Part shown: positions 24,543-37,900 of the stretch, in pieces | Numbering within the stretch: the stretch's first letter is position 1 | Layout of the letters: each line of letters begins with the position of its first letter | From: Rhodamnia argentea | Taxonomy: Eukaryota; Streptophyta; Magnoliopsida; Myrtales; Myrtaceae | Direction of reading: 5' to 3' | NCBI RefSeq assembly: GCF_020921035.1 | Contig: NC_063151.1 | Coordinates: 24,000,934 to 24,064,933 of the forward strand | DNA: 64,000 nucleotides | Position numbers and translations under genes: made by a program | Notes under the pieces: model-generated | The model's database searches: none | Told to the model about the DNA's origin: nothing | The model's input: only the letters and a program-made list of their open reading frames with translations

Positions 24543-25567
24543 CAATGATCTAACCACAAACTTGGTGAGACTACAGTGGAACCTCACTCATCATCTGTTC
24601 TTCATACACATTGAATGAAATCAGAACCATTATTTTCTCGTGATTTCCATCATGCCAGCTATTTGATAGTTAGAAGAGAACGCCATTGAATCTTTCATCG
24701 AGTTCTGTATCCCCGATTGTCATCGAGCTTCTCTTTACAGCTCATACTTTTGCTGCATGCATTCTCTTAGGTTAATAAAATCCTATGTGTGGACCATTCT
24801 TTAAATACCAACTATGTTGATCATCTCTCGGAGTTGGATTTTTAATAGAGGGGAACCATGCTGACTCTGGTACTAGAGAAAGCGATTAGTACGATCTCTG
24901 TCTGAGTTGTGAGATCATCGTAGTAATCCTATTGATGTTGGTGATTGTGTTGAGGAGAATGATGTATGCTTCACACTCTTCACATGTTCTCCCTAACATT
25001 ACTAAGAAGTAATAGGGAAGTTGAGGATTTAAGCTTTTCTCCGTAAGCATAAGATTTTCTCATACGCATTCTAACTAAGATTTTCTTCCGTACTATATGC
25101 TTTTCGATTACAAAAATCCAGATGTTCCTGTGCTTGATGTCTAATTTTTCACTTTCCCGATTGAAGTTTCGGGCCGGCTCCCAACCTCTGCTTGTCGGAA
25201 GGTTTGCTGGGCAAGCCGTGTAGGTTTTTCCGGCTTCCAAGCGGAAGCACCATGGGACTTCTTTCCACACGAAACAGGTGCTCCGTGTGTACTCTCCACA
25301 GAACTTTTCCCCTTGTCCTAAGGATACAATTCAAACACACAGATATTATCTTAATCTCGAGGTTTGCTCAGGCAGTGTGCACACCGCTTATTCACCGTGA
25401 TTCTGCCAGTTACTGTGTGCAACCGTGTGCTTGAGAGTATACTTAGTCGGAAAATTCTCGCTCTTTCTTTTCCTACTTGCTTTCTGTGGGCTACCTGAAT
25501 GGGGAAAATACCGAAGTTTAAGGCCAAGAATGTTCAACCCGTTGTTCATTTCTCCTACATTAAGTTG
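24543..25567. other. Spacer before the copia insertion
   Basis: It holds the 3' UTR of the small plastid-protein gene. No other gene recognised. The 5 bases before the element (AGTTG, 25563-25567) form its target duplication with 31042-31046. Confidence 0.5.
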
Positions 25568-25707
25568 TGTTATTGATAAAAGAGCAACGTAACTTTTATT
25601 TCAGAGATAATAAAGAGTACTTATAGGCTTAGCTTAGGGTTAAGCCTAACAATACATTTACGCAAATACCCCCAACTTGCTAATACTCTAAAGTAATAAA
25701 CATAACA
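25568..25707 (-). repeat. 3' LTR of the copia element
   Basis: 140 bp, TGTTAT...AACA ends, matching 30902-31041 base for base on manual reading. It is the 3' LTR because the element runs on the - strand. LTRs this short are at the small end for autonomous copia families. Confidence 0.93.
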
Positions 25708-25716
25708 CTCCCCCTT
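25708..25716 (-). other. Polypurine tract of the copia element
   Basis: On the - strand AAGGGGGAG directly abuts the 3' LTR. This is the expected plus-strand priming site for reverse transcription. Confidence 0.8.
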
Positions 25717-25741
25717 AAGTTGGAGCGTACATATCAAAAAG

Positions 25742-28700
25742 TCATAACTTATGACAAATATATGAAACTCGCCCACGTCGAAGAGGCTTTGTGAAAATGT
25801 CTGATAGTTGCTCTTCAGAATGTGTGTGCACCAACCGTATGTCTCCACAATTCACTTTTTCCCGAACAAAATGACAATCCACCTCTATATGCTTCGTTCG
25901 CTCGTGAAACACTGGATTGCTAGCAATATGAATAGCAGACTGATTATCACAACAGAGAATAGATGATCCAGTTATAGGCAGTCCAATCTCGGCTAATAAC
26001 ATACGAACCCATTGAAGTTCACCCGTAACATTAGCCATAGCACGATACTCGGCCTCTGCACTAGATCGAGAAATAACAGATTGCTTCTTACTTTTCCAAG
26101 ACACAAGATTACCACCAAGAAAGACACAGTATCCTGAAGTAGACCGCCGATCCATGGGGCAACCAGCCCAATCTGCATCAGAATATCCTATCACCTCCAA
26201 AGATTCGGGGTTAGAATAACCAGCAATATGAAGATGACCCCGATTATGAAACACAAGTCCTTGACCTGGAGCTCCCTTCAAATAGCGAACAATTTATAGA
26301 GCGGCTTGCCAATGAGTAGTACGAGGAGTGCTCATAAATTGACTTACCACACTAACTGCAAATGAAATATCCGAACGAGTAATGGTAAGATAATTTAACT
26401 TGCCTACTAAGCGACGATACTTCTCTGGATCATGAAGAAGTTCTCCATGCTCATTATCAAGTCTCACTCCAGGATCCATAGGTGTGTCTCTAGGCTTAGC
26501 ATCATGTAAACCAACCTCCTTAAGAATGTCAAGAGTGTACTTTCGTTGTGAAAGAGCAATACTATCATTAGCATAGGCAACTTCAACACCAAGAAAATAT
26601 CGAAGACGACCTAGGTCTTTAGTGTTAAACTCCTTTTGTAGGAACCGCTTGAGTCGTTGTATACCTTCAACATCGCTTCCTGTCACAATGATATCATCAA
26701 CATAGACAACAAGAATAACACAACATTTTGAAGATGACATACTAAATACTGAGTGATCCACACTGCATTGATGCATGCCAAAGGTGATAACCGCATCACT
26801 AAAGCGGCCAAACCAAGCACGAGGAGATTGCTTAAGTCCATAAAGAGCTTTTCGCAACCAGCACACCTTCTCCCCCCGAGCAACAAACCCAGGTGGTTGC
26901 TCCATATACACCTCCTCGTGAAGATCACCATGGAGGAATGCATTTTTGACATCAAGTTGATGAAGAGTCCAGTGAGACCGAGCAGCCAAGGAAATAACAA
27001 TACGAACGGAAAGAATTTTGGCTACGGGAGAAAAAGTCTCATCATAGTCAATACCATAAGTTTGAGTATAGCCCTTTGCCACAAGACGCGCTTTTAAGCG
27101 CTCAACTGAACCATCTGGATTGTGTTTGACAACAAAGACCCAACGACAACCCACCAATTGTTTATTCGCCGGCAACGGAACCAGCTCCCAAGTCTTGTTA
27201 TTATGCAATGCAGCCATTTCCTCCTTCATAGCACGAGCCCAACCTGGATGGGCCAAAGCCTCCCGCACACAACTTGGCACGCATACGGATGCAAGGGATG
27301 ACACAAAGACAGACAGCTGAGGGCTTAAGTTACGATAAGACACGAAATTAGACAGAGGATACCGAGATCGAGTGCGGTGAGCAATAGGAGAACCGTCGGG
27401 AAGTGGTGGAAGAGGATCGGAAGCCTGGGATGAAGGTGGTGGTGGTGGAACGCTTGCTGGTAGAGATGTATGGCCCCAAATTGGGCGAGGACCACGTGTA
27501 TAAACCTGAAGAGGAGTCGATGCTGGTGATCCTGGATCCGGTGGAGTATCATTAGAATTAACAGGTGGTTGCTCCAGTTGAGAGAGAGATGTTAAGGGCG
27601 GCGGAAGATCCATGGTTAATGGTTCCCGAGGATGAACAGAGCCAAAATATGCTTGATCCTCAAAGAAAGTCACATCAGCTGAAATATACTCCCGACGACG
27701 AGTAGGACTATAACATACATACCCCTTTTGAGTACGGGAGTATCCCACGAATACACATTTTTCGGCACGAGGTGATAACTTGTCCAAACCAGGAGACAAA
27801 GAATGAACAAAACAGACACATCCAAATATACGAGGACGAATAGACCATAATGGACGATCGGGATGAAGAAGAGTATAAGGAATAGCTCCTTTCAACACGG
27901 AGGATGGAAGACGATTAATGAGATGACATGATGTAAGAAGAGCATAGCTCCGGAAAGACTTAGGCATATGAGTATGAAGAAGTAGGCAACATGCAACATC
28001 CAACAAATGACGGTTCTTACGTTCAGCAACTCCATTTTGTTGTGGAGTGTGAGCACACGAGCTCTGATATAAAATACCATGAGACTTGAGAAATGGAGTA
28101 AAAGTAGAAGAAGAAAAATACTCACGAGCATTGTCTGTACGCAAACACTTAACAGAATAATTATACCGAGTACGTACTTCATTATAAAACTGGAGAAAAG
28201 AATGAAAAACTTCAGTACGATCTTTTATTAGATATAACCAAGTGGTATGAGTACGGTCATCGATGAAAGTGACAAAATAACGAAGACCAAATGAAGACTC
28301 TCGACTAGGACCCCACACATCAGAGTGAACTAACTCAAATGGTTGGGAAGCACGACTCAAAACTCGAGGGGAAAAAGACGCACGATGATGTTTGCCCAAC
28401 CGACAAGTTTCACAATTAAATTGAAGACTCGAACTAGACATAAAAGGAAATCGTCGGAGTACGTCCGCTGATGGGTGACCAAGACGACAATGTAACCTAT
28501 ATGAATCATCCACAGCTTTATTCTGAACTGTTGTAGCAGCAACAATAATCTCGGGATCCAGGATGTACAATCCACCGGTCTCACGCCCACCACCTATTCG
28601 GCGCCCAGTCTTCCGATCCTGAAGAACACACGAAGATGAAGAAAAGATAATATCGCAATCAAGATCACGAGTAATAGAACCGACAGATAATAGATTGTGA

Positions 28701-29458
28701 GGGAAGTGTGGAATATGGTAAACAAATGGTAAGGAGACAGAGGAACTCAATGACACACAACCCGCACCAGCTACTCTGGATTGAGAGCCATCTGCTAAGG
28801 TAACCGACGTAGAAGGAACAGATGAGGTGGATGTGAGAAGACGAGAATCACTAGTCATATGATGAGTGGCACCTGAATCAATAATCCAAGGAGGAGTACT
28901 AGAAAGTAGACAAGTAGGATCGTTATGCTGTGCCAAAGTAGCAGTAGGAACAATACCATTGGTATTACGTCGTGCTCTAACCAACTCATCATATTCTGCA
29001 CGAGTCAAGTTTATCGTAGCTTGTCCGTAAGAGGATCCAAGTGAAGAAGTCCAAGGTTCGGTATCAATAGAGGCATGTAGACCCCGCAGCTCGGGATGGA
29101 GGTCATAACAATAATCAATAGTATGCCCAGATAGTTGACAATGCGTACAAAAGCGGTTCCCTCGACCACCACCTCGAGCTCCTCTAGAAGCATTATTACT
29201 ACCACCACGAACACCACCTCGGCTTTGAAAACCACGACCACGACCACGATTGGAACTGTTAGAACTCCATTGTCCACGACCATTAATACGACCACGAGTC
29301 CCTTGACCTCCACGAGCCACCATAGCACTACTATCTGACATTGCTGAAGTCTTGGGACTGGAAGTATAACGAGCAGCTCGAGAATACACTTCTTCAATGG
29401 AAGGGAGAGTGCTCTGAGAGGTAATCTGTTGTCGAAGTGCATTGTGATCTCGGACCAA
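25742..29458 (-). pseudogene. copia pol (protease, integrase, RT, RNase H) with in-frame stop
   Basis: The main open part, 29458 to 26294 (1054 aa), begins out of frame with gag. It carries a CCHC knuckle (C104, C107, H112, C117) after an Arg/Gly-rich stretch and the protease motif DSGAT (D194). An integrase follows (HCRLGHPS, then HSDVWGPS), then reverse transcriptase (LDVKNAFLHGDL and YVDDII). A TAA at 26294-26296 ends it in the link ...HWQAAL/IVRYLKG. The same frame then continues to 25742 with RNase H (YSDADWAG, DNQSAIHIASNP). Apart from these breaks the coding sequence is remarkably clean. Confidence 0.9.
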
Positions 29459-30029
29459 GACCTCGGAGAAAAAGTACGGTCATCATGTCCGCTTCACGTT
29501 GTTGCATCCGAGTAACCGTGGTAGCCGGTGGAAAATAAGACTTGAGGCGCCGATACAAAGACACAAAACGAGCATAATATTCTGCTAACCCAGCATCACC
29601 AATTTTGGCTTCAAATAAAGCCTCCCACATATCACAAACTCGACTCATGTTATTCTGTCCGGAATATAGTAAAGCACACTTTATCCATACCCGACGGGCC
29701 GTTGCACAATCCATGAAAAGATGGCGAATCGATTCAGCCATACTTCCCCACAACAACGTACGCAAAGTAGCATCAACAAACTTCCATTCTTCTAGACCGG
29801 CTAAATCTTCGTGTGGTTCTTCTTCAAGCCATCTAGACCGACGATTAGCATAAATAAAAGTCGAAAGAGCCATTGACCAAGAAGGATAATTGGTACCATC
29901 TAACTTGACCAAGGTATTATGCAAACCGGTCATACTATTGTAGGGACCAAAAGATACTGAACTCGAAGAAGCACTAGGGGGAACCAATCCCGAAGTAATA
30001 GACGGAGAACTTGATGAGTCGGTAGACAT
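29394..30029 (-). pseudogene. copia gag, out of frame with pol
   Basis: The ATG at 30029 opens a gag protein with the usual retrotransposon layout: LDGTNYPSWSMALSTFI, then a UBN2-type helical region. It loses register with pol at about 29451-29455, just after FLRGLGP, and runs into a stop at 29394. The two frames overlap by 65 bp. Plant copia elements normally have a single frame, so I read this as a one-base insertion (or two-base deletion), not programmed frameshifting. Confidence 0.82.
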
Positions 30030-30713
30030 CTCCACAAATCACTAATCAATATAAAAAATTCACTTCTAGGAACTTGACCCACGTGTAATCGGATATCGCA
30101 CGCACCACCTACCAATTCCAACAAAAAAAGCCAACCCCACGACCAACACCAATTCAGCCACACGGAATTTAGAACTCCAAATTCAGACAAAACCAGCCCC
30201 ACATTCAACTATCAAGCCGCTACTTTGCAAAACAGCACATTCAGCCAAACAGGACCAAAAATTACTTTCTTCAAGACAGCCATTCACTTCCGGTAGATTT
30301 AACAATATCCCAACAGCCACACATCTATCACCATCAACTCACAAACTCACAGATCACAATCCTTTAAACATCAACGGCACAAACCCACAGAAAATACCCA
30401 TTTACAGCAACATAATCTGCAAAATCAGCACATTTAAAATCGAATTGGACCTCTGAAGATGCTTGAACTAGGTTTGTCGCCCAAGTTAATGTCGGATCTG
30501 AGGTCCTCGAAGAATCGCCGGCCCTTGCAATGCTGGTCCTGGGCTCGCCGGGCCTAGACAAGGTCGGGCGAGACTTGTTCCGGGGTCGCCTAACCTGGAT
30601 GAGGTCGGGCCGGACCTGCTTCGGGGGTCGCCCGACCTGGGCGAGTCGGGCGACGCCTATTCCGGGGTCGCCCCGGTCCGGGCGACTCGGCCCCGAGGTC
30701 GCCCGGCTTGGGC

Positions 30714-30775
30714 GACTCCTCCCGACGTCAAATCCGAGATGGCCGACTCCTCCCGACGTCAAATCCGAGATGGCC
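30714..30775. repeat. 31-bp tandem repeat in the copia leader
   Basis: Two perfect adjacent copies of a unit starting GACTCCTCCCGACGTC (30714-30744 and 30745-30775) lie in the untranslated leader of the element. They sit within an unusually GC-rich zone (30480-30780) of related GGTCGCCCGACCTGGG-like segments. Confidence 0.85.
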
Positions 30776-30888
30776 GACTTTGGGGATTGCTGGATTTGGT
30801 CAACGTTGAAGAATTCCGGCGAGAATTGTAGAAACGGTGGTCGTAGATCAATTGTTTTGTAAATCTAGGGTTTAGGTTTTTTAATTAG

Positions 30889-30901
30889 GGCTCTGATACC
30901 A
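30889..30901 (-). other. tRNA-Met(i) primer binding site of the copia element
   Basis: On the - strand TGGTATCAGAGCC immediately follows the 5' LTR. This is the standard plant copia primer site complementary to the 3' end of initiator methionine tRNA. Confidence 0.9.
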
Positions 30902-31041
30902 TGTTATTGATAAAAGAGCAACGTAACTTTTATTTCAGAGATAATAAAGAGTACTTATAGGCTTAGCTTAGGGTTAAGCCTAACAATACATTTACGCAAA
31001 TACCCCCAACTTGCTAATACTCTAAAGTAATAAACATAACA
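30902..31041 (-). repeat. 5' LTR of the copia element
   Basis: 140 bp, matching 25568-25707 on manual reading. It is flanked by AGTTG at 31042-31046 and by the primer site on its inner side. Confidence 0.93.
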
Positions 31042-31046
31042 AGTTG

Positions 31047-31986
31047 GAAAATTTTTCTCGGAAGGTCTGATGCCGGAAGTTTGATCAGCAAATGTGAATG
31101 GTTGGTGCTCCGCCAAACAATCATCGAAGTCTTTGCAGGAAGTCGGTCAATTTATCTCAAGATTCAGGTAGCATATACAGGGGTCTCAATGTCCGTAAGT
31201 GTCCGTCCATGTGCTCTCAAGACATAATCCTCTGCCGTTTCCGCTTGCGCGGTTACTAACCTAACCTCCTCGTCCTCTTTGGTGCGTAGAGTTCAAAAAA
31301 CAGAAGAGAGGGAATGGTGAGTTGCCTGAGGATACATTTTGTGAAATCTTGTCCCTGATAGCAAAAAGTATTTGGAATAAACCGTGCTACACAAAATCTT
31401 CAATGGGAAGTTTCAAGGATCCTGCAGTCATTTACTTGAGCTCGTGGCTCTAATGCTTGTGTTAGGGAACAGTCTAAAAAACAAGCACGATTCTTCACAA
31501 TGCAGGATAAGCATCAATGCTTAAGTAGTGTAAACTATTAGTCCGATGATCATCCCTTAGAAATGTAAAGACACCTGTGCCCATTTCTAGCAATACCGGT
31601 TAGCGACTTCGTTTCATTATTTTAAGCGAGGACAAAGCACAAGCTGCGCTGCTGTCATTGGTTAAATAAGCAGCCTCTCATCGTCTCACCCTCACTACTC
31701 ATTTATTGGCTTCACTTCCGTTCCAATATGAACATTTTCGGTATGTTTCCCAGTATCGGCGGAAAAAATGGTTTTAACATCTTACTTAACAATTGTCGGT
31801 CAGAGTTCCTCTAACAGAATGTACATCATCAAAAGAGTATGGCTGGGCTTCAAGAGCAAAGACCAGAACTGCACGGGCTGCACCCATCTTGTGATATACT
31901 AAATGGCAAGACGAGATGACGCACAGCCTGCCCGAACGCATTGTTGACATGACCTTACCAATCTTGCCAAGGCTAGGCCGAAGTAA
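31047..31986. other. Spacer between copia element and DUF547 gene
   Basis: No gene recognised; the last part is presumably the 3' UTR of the minus-strand DUF547 gene. Confidence 0.5.
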
Positions 31987-34900
31987 CTATGAACAAGCAT
32001 TGTCAAAATGGATTTTCTCTGGCAGGAATAGGTAGCGGAAGCGGGAGTCGAAGGGAAGAATTCCACAATTGCGAGAACCAAGAAGGCTTTGACGCCTTTG
32101 TGACATGCACCGCTCCACAAAGGCCGCCTGATGGGAAGGGAGGTAGTGCGATATCCATACAGCTAAGCTAGCATCGTCCACGAATCCCTTAGCAAAGCAA
32201 TGTAGCATCTTTGGCACCAATAACCTCCCTTTGCTGCTAACCCCAACTGAAGCTCTGATGAAATCTCGTTGTGCTTCCTGTAGCTCATCCCTCACATTCT
32301 TGGCTGTGTAGATCCGAACCTGGATTTGTTTTGAGTATGGTACAGTATGTTCTCTTTAAAGTCAAACATCACCTAGGGAAGAATTAGAGATCTTACCGCA
32401 GGAGATGAGTACATTCCGCAGCTGAGAGCAAATGCTACAAGCGGTTCAGACACATCGACAGCAAACTTTCGTTGCTCTTCAGATACCTTTAGTTTGTGAA
32501 GAGCGAGGAGCAAAGCCTGAGTATTATCCATTGGAATGACAGTCAGGAAATCATGCAAGTGATACTTTCAATAAGCAATGACACGTAATATGTAAGGCAG
32601 GACCGTACAATCTGCGGCCTATGGAGAGGGGGTTTCATCTTCAAAATGCCATACTCGATAACTGCTGCGCTGAAAGAATGGCCTCCCACAGTATATGCTG
32701 CCTGCAGGAAAGACAATTAATCTACGATTTTCATATTTTCCCAAGCATCATTCAACATCATGCGGGAATATTTAGTACTTCCAACACTTGATGACCAAGC
32801 ACACCTGGCTTTGCTGCAAACATCTACACAGTGCTATCACTTAAGCTAATTGACCATGGCTGAGGCTCACCGGACATCGATAATCATCATCCACTAAAGA
32901 CGAATAGGTCATCTATATAAACACAAAACACGAATAATTTATCGGTCACAATAATAGAATCATCCTGGATGAGTCAAAATCTTTCCTTAGATATCAAATT
33001 GAGGACAAGCGTTCAACCTCATTTTACATTGTTCCCAACTTGCAACAGGTCCCTGAAAAAATTTCTTGTCAGCTGCTAATTTGCATGCTATCACTGTATT
33101 ATCTTGTTTTATGGCTACAAGCACCACTCCAAAATAACTATGAAAGGGATGACAAATATATGATCCCACTGCAAATTCTACTTTGTCGTCTGATCCAATA
33201 CAAAAGACTAACATCAACCATATCACCTTCACACAAGCCCAGAATTGCAGGTCCTCCAAGCCATGTAGCAAGAAAGAACTAAAAGATGAAAGAAAAACCT
33301 CTATAATAATGAACTACTAGAGAACAGGGAGAAAAGTAAAAACTTGACAACTGGAACAAGCAGAAGACAGGAGTTACATTTAGTCGTATATATTCAAATA
33401 CACCGCATCCACTAAAATTCCACTAACAACTAGGACACAGAATTGATGACCGGAGGTAACCTGAATTGTTTCTCTACTTGGTTATTCCGCCATTATGAAA
33501 CTACTGATAGCTCCAAGTAATACCGACAGTTTCATTAGTCACGCCTTTCATCTGATTCTTCATCCTTGATGTAGGCTGAATTATCAAATTTCACCTTGCT
33601 ATTAATCTTGCTTTCTCTTTCATATTCAAAACCAAAGCATGCATGCAACCTAAAAGCCGCCAGCAGGAATAACTTTCTAGCAATGTATTCTGTCAGCAGA
33701 AAATTGGCTAAATAGTTTTGTCAGCACCTGCTCCCGTCACTCACCATGTATCACCTAAAAAGGTGCTTGAACTAACAAATTAAATTCTTATGAGACGGCT
33801 TTCTGTTTCCACCCAATGAGGGTAACGCACACATCATGGTCAGTGAAAGGCATGTAAAAGATGCGTTCTCCCTTATTGAATGACATATTGGTCCAGGAAA
33901 ATGAAAAGGCAATTTCCTTGATCATGTATTCATAAGAGATCCTCCACACAAGTTGAAAGGCCATGAGAAGAAAACAAATCTAGAAAGGATAGATACAAAC
34001 CTTTTGCATCAGTGAGAACAGCTTCATATCACTTTTTGGAACCCCATAAGCCAAGTAAGCCTGCTTAAAGTCAAAATCTTAGAAATCATCTCTGTACAAG
34101 TGGATGGAAGGGTGAGTGTGTATGCTCCATGGATGTGGATATAGCTGTTTGTCTAAACATTTCTTTACGTGGAAAACAAAAGTCTTCTTCACAAATTCCT
34201 AAATTCTGTTTGCCAGTATATTCTTTATATTAGAAACAATATTTGTGCAATGTGTGGGCTAGAATTTTAGGAAATTGAGTGCTAAATTATGTTTTCCTCT
34301 TTATTTTCTTGTTTATATACTTTTAAGTACTGCTTGTAGCTGGGATAGAAGGTGAAGTTTCTTCTGTTCAGAAAGTTATACATTTCGCATTGGTACTTGA
34401 TAATGCTAAGTTTTTTAAGATTGTACATTTAACTAACAAGAAACATGGGAACAAAACTATGATAAAACAGGCCAAGAACCAGGTGTCACCACCCCATATA
34501 CCCTGCTTGAAAAGCACCGTCTAAAGAATAGTAGCATAGCCACTAGACACCCGCCAAACTAAGGATGCGACGTAAGCAAGATATTCCATGGTTTGATGGA
34601 AATTGACAACCTACATGCATGATCATTGCATTGTATAAGTTGATCCAGAAGGCAAGTTTGTCGTTGCTGCTCAGGTGGATTGGGTTGACCTTGGCAAGCT
34701 GCTCAACAAGTGTCCTGTTCACATTTACAGAACTACAATGATCAGTAAGCTCCAAACATGTAAAGAATCTGAAATATCAAGAGAACTGTTTCCCATTTTC
34801 TTGTATGCAGTGGCTGAACTATGTGATAAATGCAAGAGACAATCAACTATGAAGATGATCTTATCAACTGACAGCTAAAGAAAGCCTGACTGCTGATTAC

Positions 34901-37900
34901 AGTACAATTAGCAAACCACTCATAAGTTCAGCCAAAAGCACACAATTGTGCCCATGCAAATCCTCCACAATTCAACATGACAATAATTTCCATCTGTTAG
35001 GTTAAAAGTTCATTCTGGAGCCTTCTATGATCAGGATACATCCCCTCTGCAGAAAATTTGTCTACATAACCAAAACCAAAATAACATCCCGACAGCAATA
35101 CTCCATTTATATTAGAATTTACGACAAATACTGTCAAAGAACATAAACCACCCTAGGAGCCAAATGAAGTTTCCCTTCTAGTATGACCGTAAAATAGATT
35201 TTAAATAAAGACAGTTAAAGTGGTATCATAATAGATCAAGAATAACCTAAACTTCCTCAAAGCTCCAGAAGCATATTCCAATTGCCTTTTCCCAACAGAC
35301 ATCCAAGAAACTTCAGATGCCAGCCCATAATTTCCTACATCTCCCCAGCTTAGCTTCCCACGTACTCGGTATGGATCACAAGCATTATCTGAGGCCAGCA
35401 CATCCAAGTTACTCTGTACATCAACTTGGGGGCTTTGCACCCAGGATGAAATGACTGAGCGTTCAGATGATGACCACCACGATGAGTTGGAAAGATGCCC
35501 ATATGGAGACAAAGGTGAGAGGTGGCCCTCTGATGTAGAGAACTGGCATGGAGACACAGAATCTGCCAGTGAGATAAATATATTCTTCATACATCTGACC
35601 ATCTCTTCCGACAGTAGGTTGGGATAATCCCAGAGGCCCTTAGGTGGCAACTCCCTGGATAGCTTCCTGCTATCTTGAGTTTGACCACATTTTGCATCGG
35701 ACCCTGCACATACGTTATCGCAGAGAGGTGCAGAGGAGCCATCCTCGTCCTGATGCGAGGAAATGTCATATGTCCAAAGTCAAATACCTCCAACAAAAAC
35801 TTATGCTGCAATGAAATAATGCATGAGGCAATAGTTTATGCATGTCTTCAAAAATATTACAGAGAATTAGGAGGCTTAATGATGTCGGGACATATGGCAA
35901 TTCAAATATAACTCATTGTCGAATGATGTCATGTCTATGTTCACATTAGTGTCTGGGTTCAATACACATGACCTGCATATAAGTAGACATCCTATGAAGA
36001 TAAGGGACTTTCAGATGCCCAATGCAAAGATCCCAACCACCCAAATCCACACAAAGTTTCTTTCCACTTCTTAACCAGCACTTACTTTATTACCAAGGAT
36101 GACTTTCTTAAGTACTGTTATTTGATGCGTACGTCAACATATAAACCAAAGGTAATGAAAATTAACTATGAGCATAGAACCCCAAAAGGAAAATAAAAGG
36201 ATGTGTGACAATTGGAAGCAAGTAGATTTAACTGAAAGTATGTGACTTACCAGCTCTTGCAAAATGCCCGAGGAACAAAGAGACTTCTCCTCCAAGGAAG
36301 AGTGCCTCAGGCGGTATTCAGCCAGCCTCCGTTCATTTCTTTCTTGGCTTAATTGGAAATGTAAAGAGACTATCTCATGTTCGAGTTTGGAAACTGCGAG
36401 TTCCAACATGGTAATATTCGAAAGGAGTTCCTGCGCCTGTACACAAGGAAGGATTTTACCAATATCAAGGCCTGGATCAGAAACATAATTAAAATATCAG
36501 CAAAGCCCACTGACAAAATGCAATCGGCTATGTTGTGTTGCCATTCCTGAAACAAGAGAAATTACGCTACAATCCTTATACTGAATAAGAAAACCATCTT
36601 GCATCAATTGAAAGGAAGATTTGATCCCTAAGAGCTCCTTCTCTCCCTCTACACAATCAAAAAATTGCAGATGGCCATGTGATGTGAGACCGCTGTGTTC
36701 CTAAAACCTTTTGAAGTCAATAAATGGACCCAAAATGGACATCTAGCACATTTCCCAGCAGTTAAAAGAGGAGACAAGTTATGGGGAAATTGTCAGAGTA
36801 GCAGTAGAAGTAAAGATTCAAACTCTTAACATGTGCTCTGATCTCATGAGACAACAATTCTTCCCAAAAAGCTTAAGTTTTCAGGTAACAGACAACCATA
36901 TTTAGCATGATTCTTCATAAGCCAAGGAGATTTGTTCTTTGCAAAGTAAGGTTCTGTGTGAAGGCAGCAGTCCTTATTTTCAGTTAACAAAACGCAAATA
37001 GTTACTTGACTTTGGCATAGTAATAGTCGAATTGTCTAAAAGTACATGTCTCGTGCATCTGTTCCATGAAGGCAAACAGATTTGAACACAGAAAAACTAT
37101 TTTCAAGAACCACAAACTAACAAAAAAATGCAAAATAGTATGTAGATCATGTCATTGAACTTCCTCTGAAACATTGGCTCTCATAACTTAACAGATTACA
37201 CATGGATCTCAAAATTGGGAGTAATATCACGTAACAAGAAAAATAAAGCAAGACAGGGGTGTTGAAATGTCAACCAAAATCTCCCCAGTTTGTATTTGAA
37301 GTTGACGTACACAGGAATGACCAAAATAAGGCAAAATTTTTCCATCCGTAAGTTACTTGAAGGAATTTAATGGCATGGGTACTTTCATCCACAAGACTTC
37401 AAAATTATCTGCCCGAAGTATACAAGGAATAGGTACTTAACCTGACGAGGAAGACATGAAGGTTTTGATAATTTTACAGCACTTCTCTCGATTGCTTGTT
37501 CCAAAACTGCATGCAGTTCTATCTCTTCTCGTAGCTGCTCTTGAAGTTTCTGTACCTGTAGCAACCAAATTCCATTACAGAACCAATGGTCATGACACCT
37601 GTGTCTAGGAGATATGGAGAAGCTCAAGTCAATAGAACAGCCATATGCATTAAAGATGATGGCCATCTTCTGTCCTGAAATATTACGCCGTCTAAGGAAA
37701 GTCAAACAAAAACCCAAATAAAAGAAAGAAATTAAATAATTTTAAAGGCTCCCTGTAGTTCTGAAATCAATTGTTCATTTATCTCAAATATAGCCATTAA
37801 AAAAAAGATAAACATAAAGTGTGAAAGAACTGCTGCTAATTACAGTTAAACAAAGAATTTGGTGCATGAATAACTCTGCAACCAATAAAAATTGGTCATC

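Larger units (their letters stand above)
25568..31041 (-). mobile_element. Ty1/copia LTR retrotransposon, complete but with broken reading frames
   Basis: A 5474-bp element in reverse orientation. It has two 140-bp LTRs that read as identical, a 5-bp target duplication AGTTG on both sides, an initiator-Met primer site beside the right LTR and a polypurine tract beside the left one. Gag lies upstream of protease, integrase, reverse transcriptase and RNase H, in copia order. The gag-to-pol reading frame is broken once, and an in-frame stop separates reverse transcriptase from RNase H, so the copy is probably non-autonomous. Matching LTRs suggest recent insertion. Confidence 0.95.

Noticed and set aside
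29394-29458. Programmed +1 frameshift between gag and pol
   Set aside because: Plant copia elements use one reading frame, no known shift signal is recognisable, and a second break (the stop at 26294) favours decay.
30364-30762. Arg/Pro-rich 132-codon open frame in the copia leader
   Set aside because: Lies between primer site and gag in a repetitive GC-rich zone; composition reflects the repeats and no copia family is known to me with such a protein.
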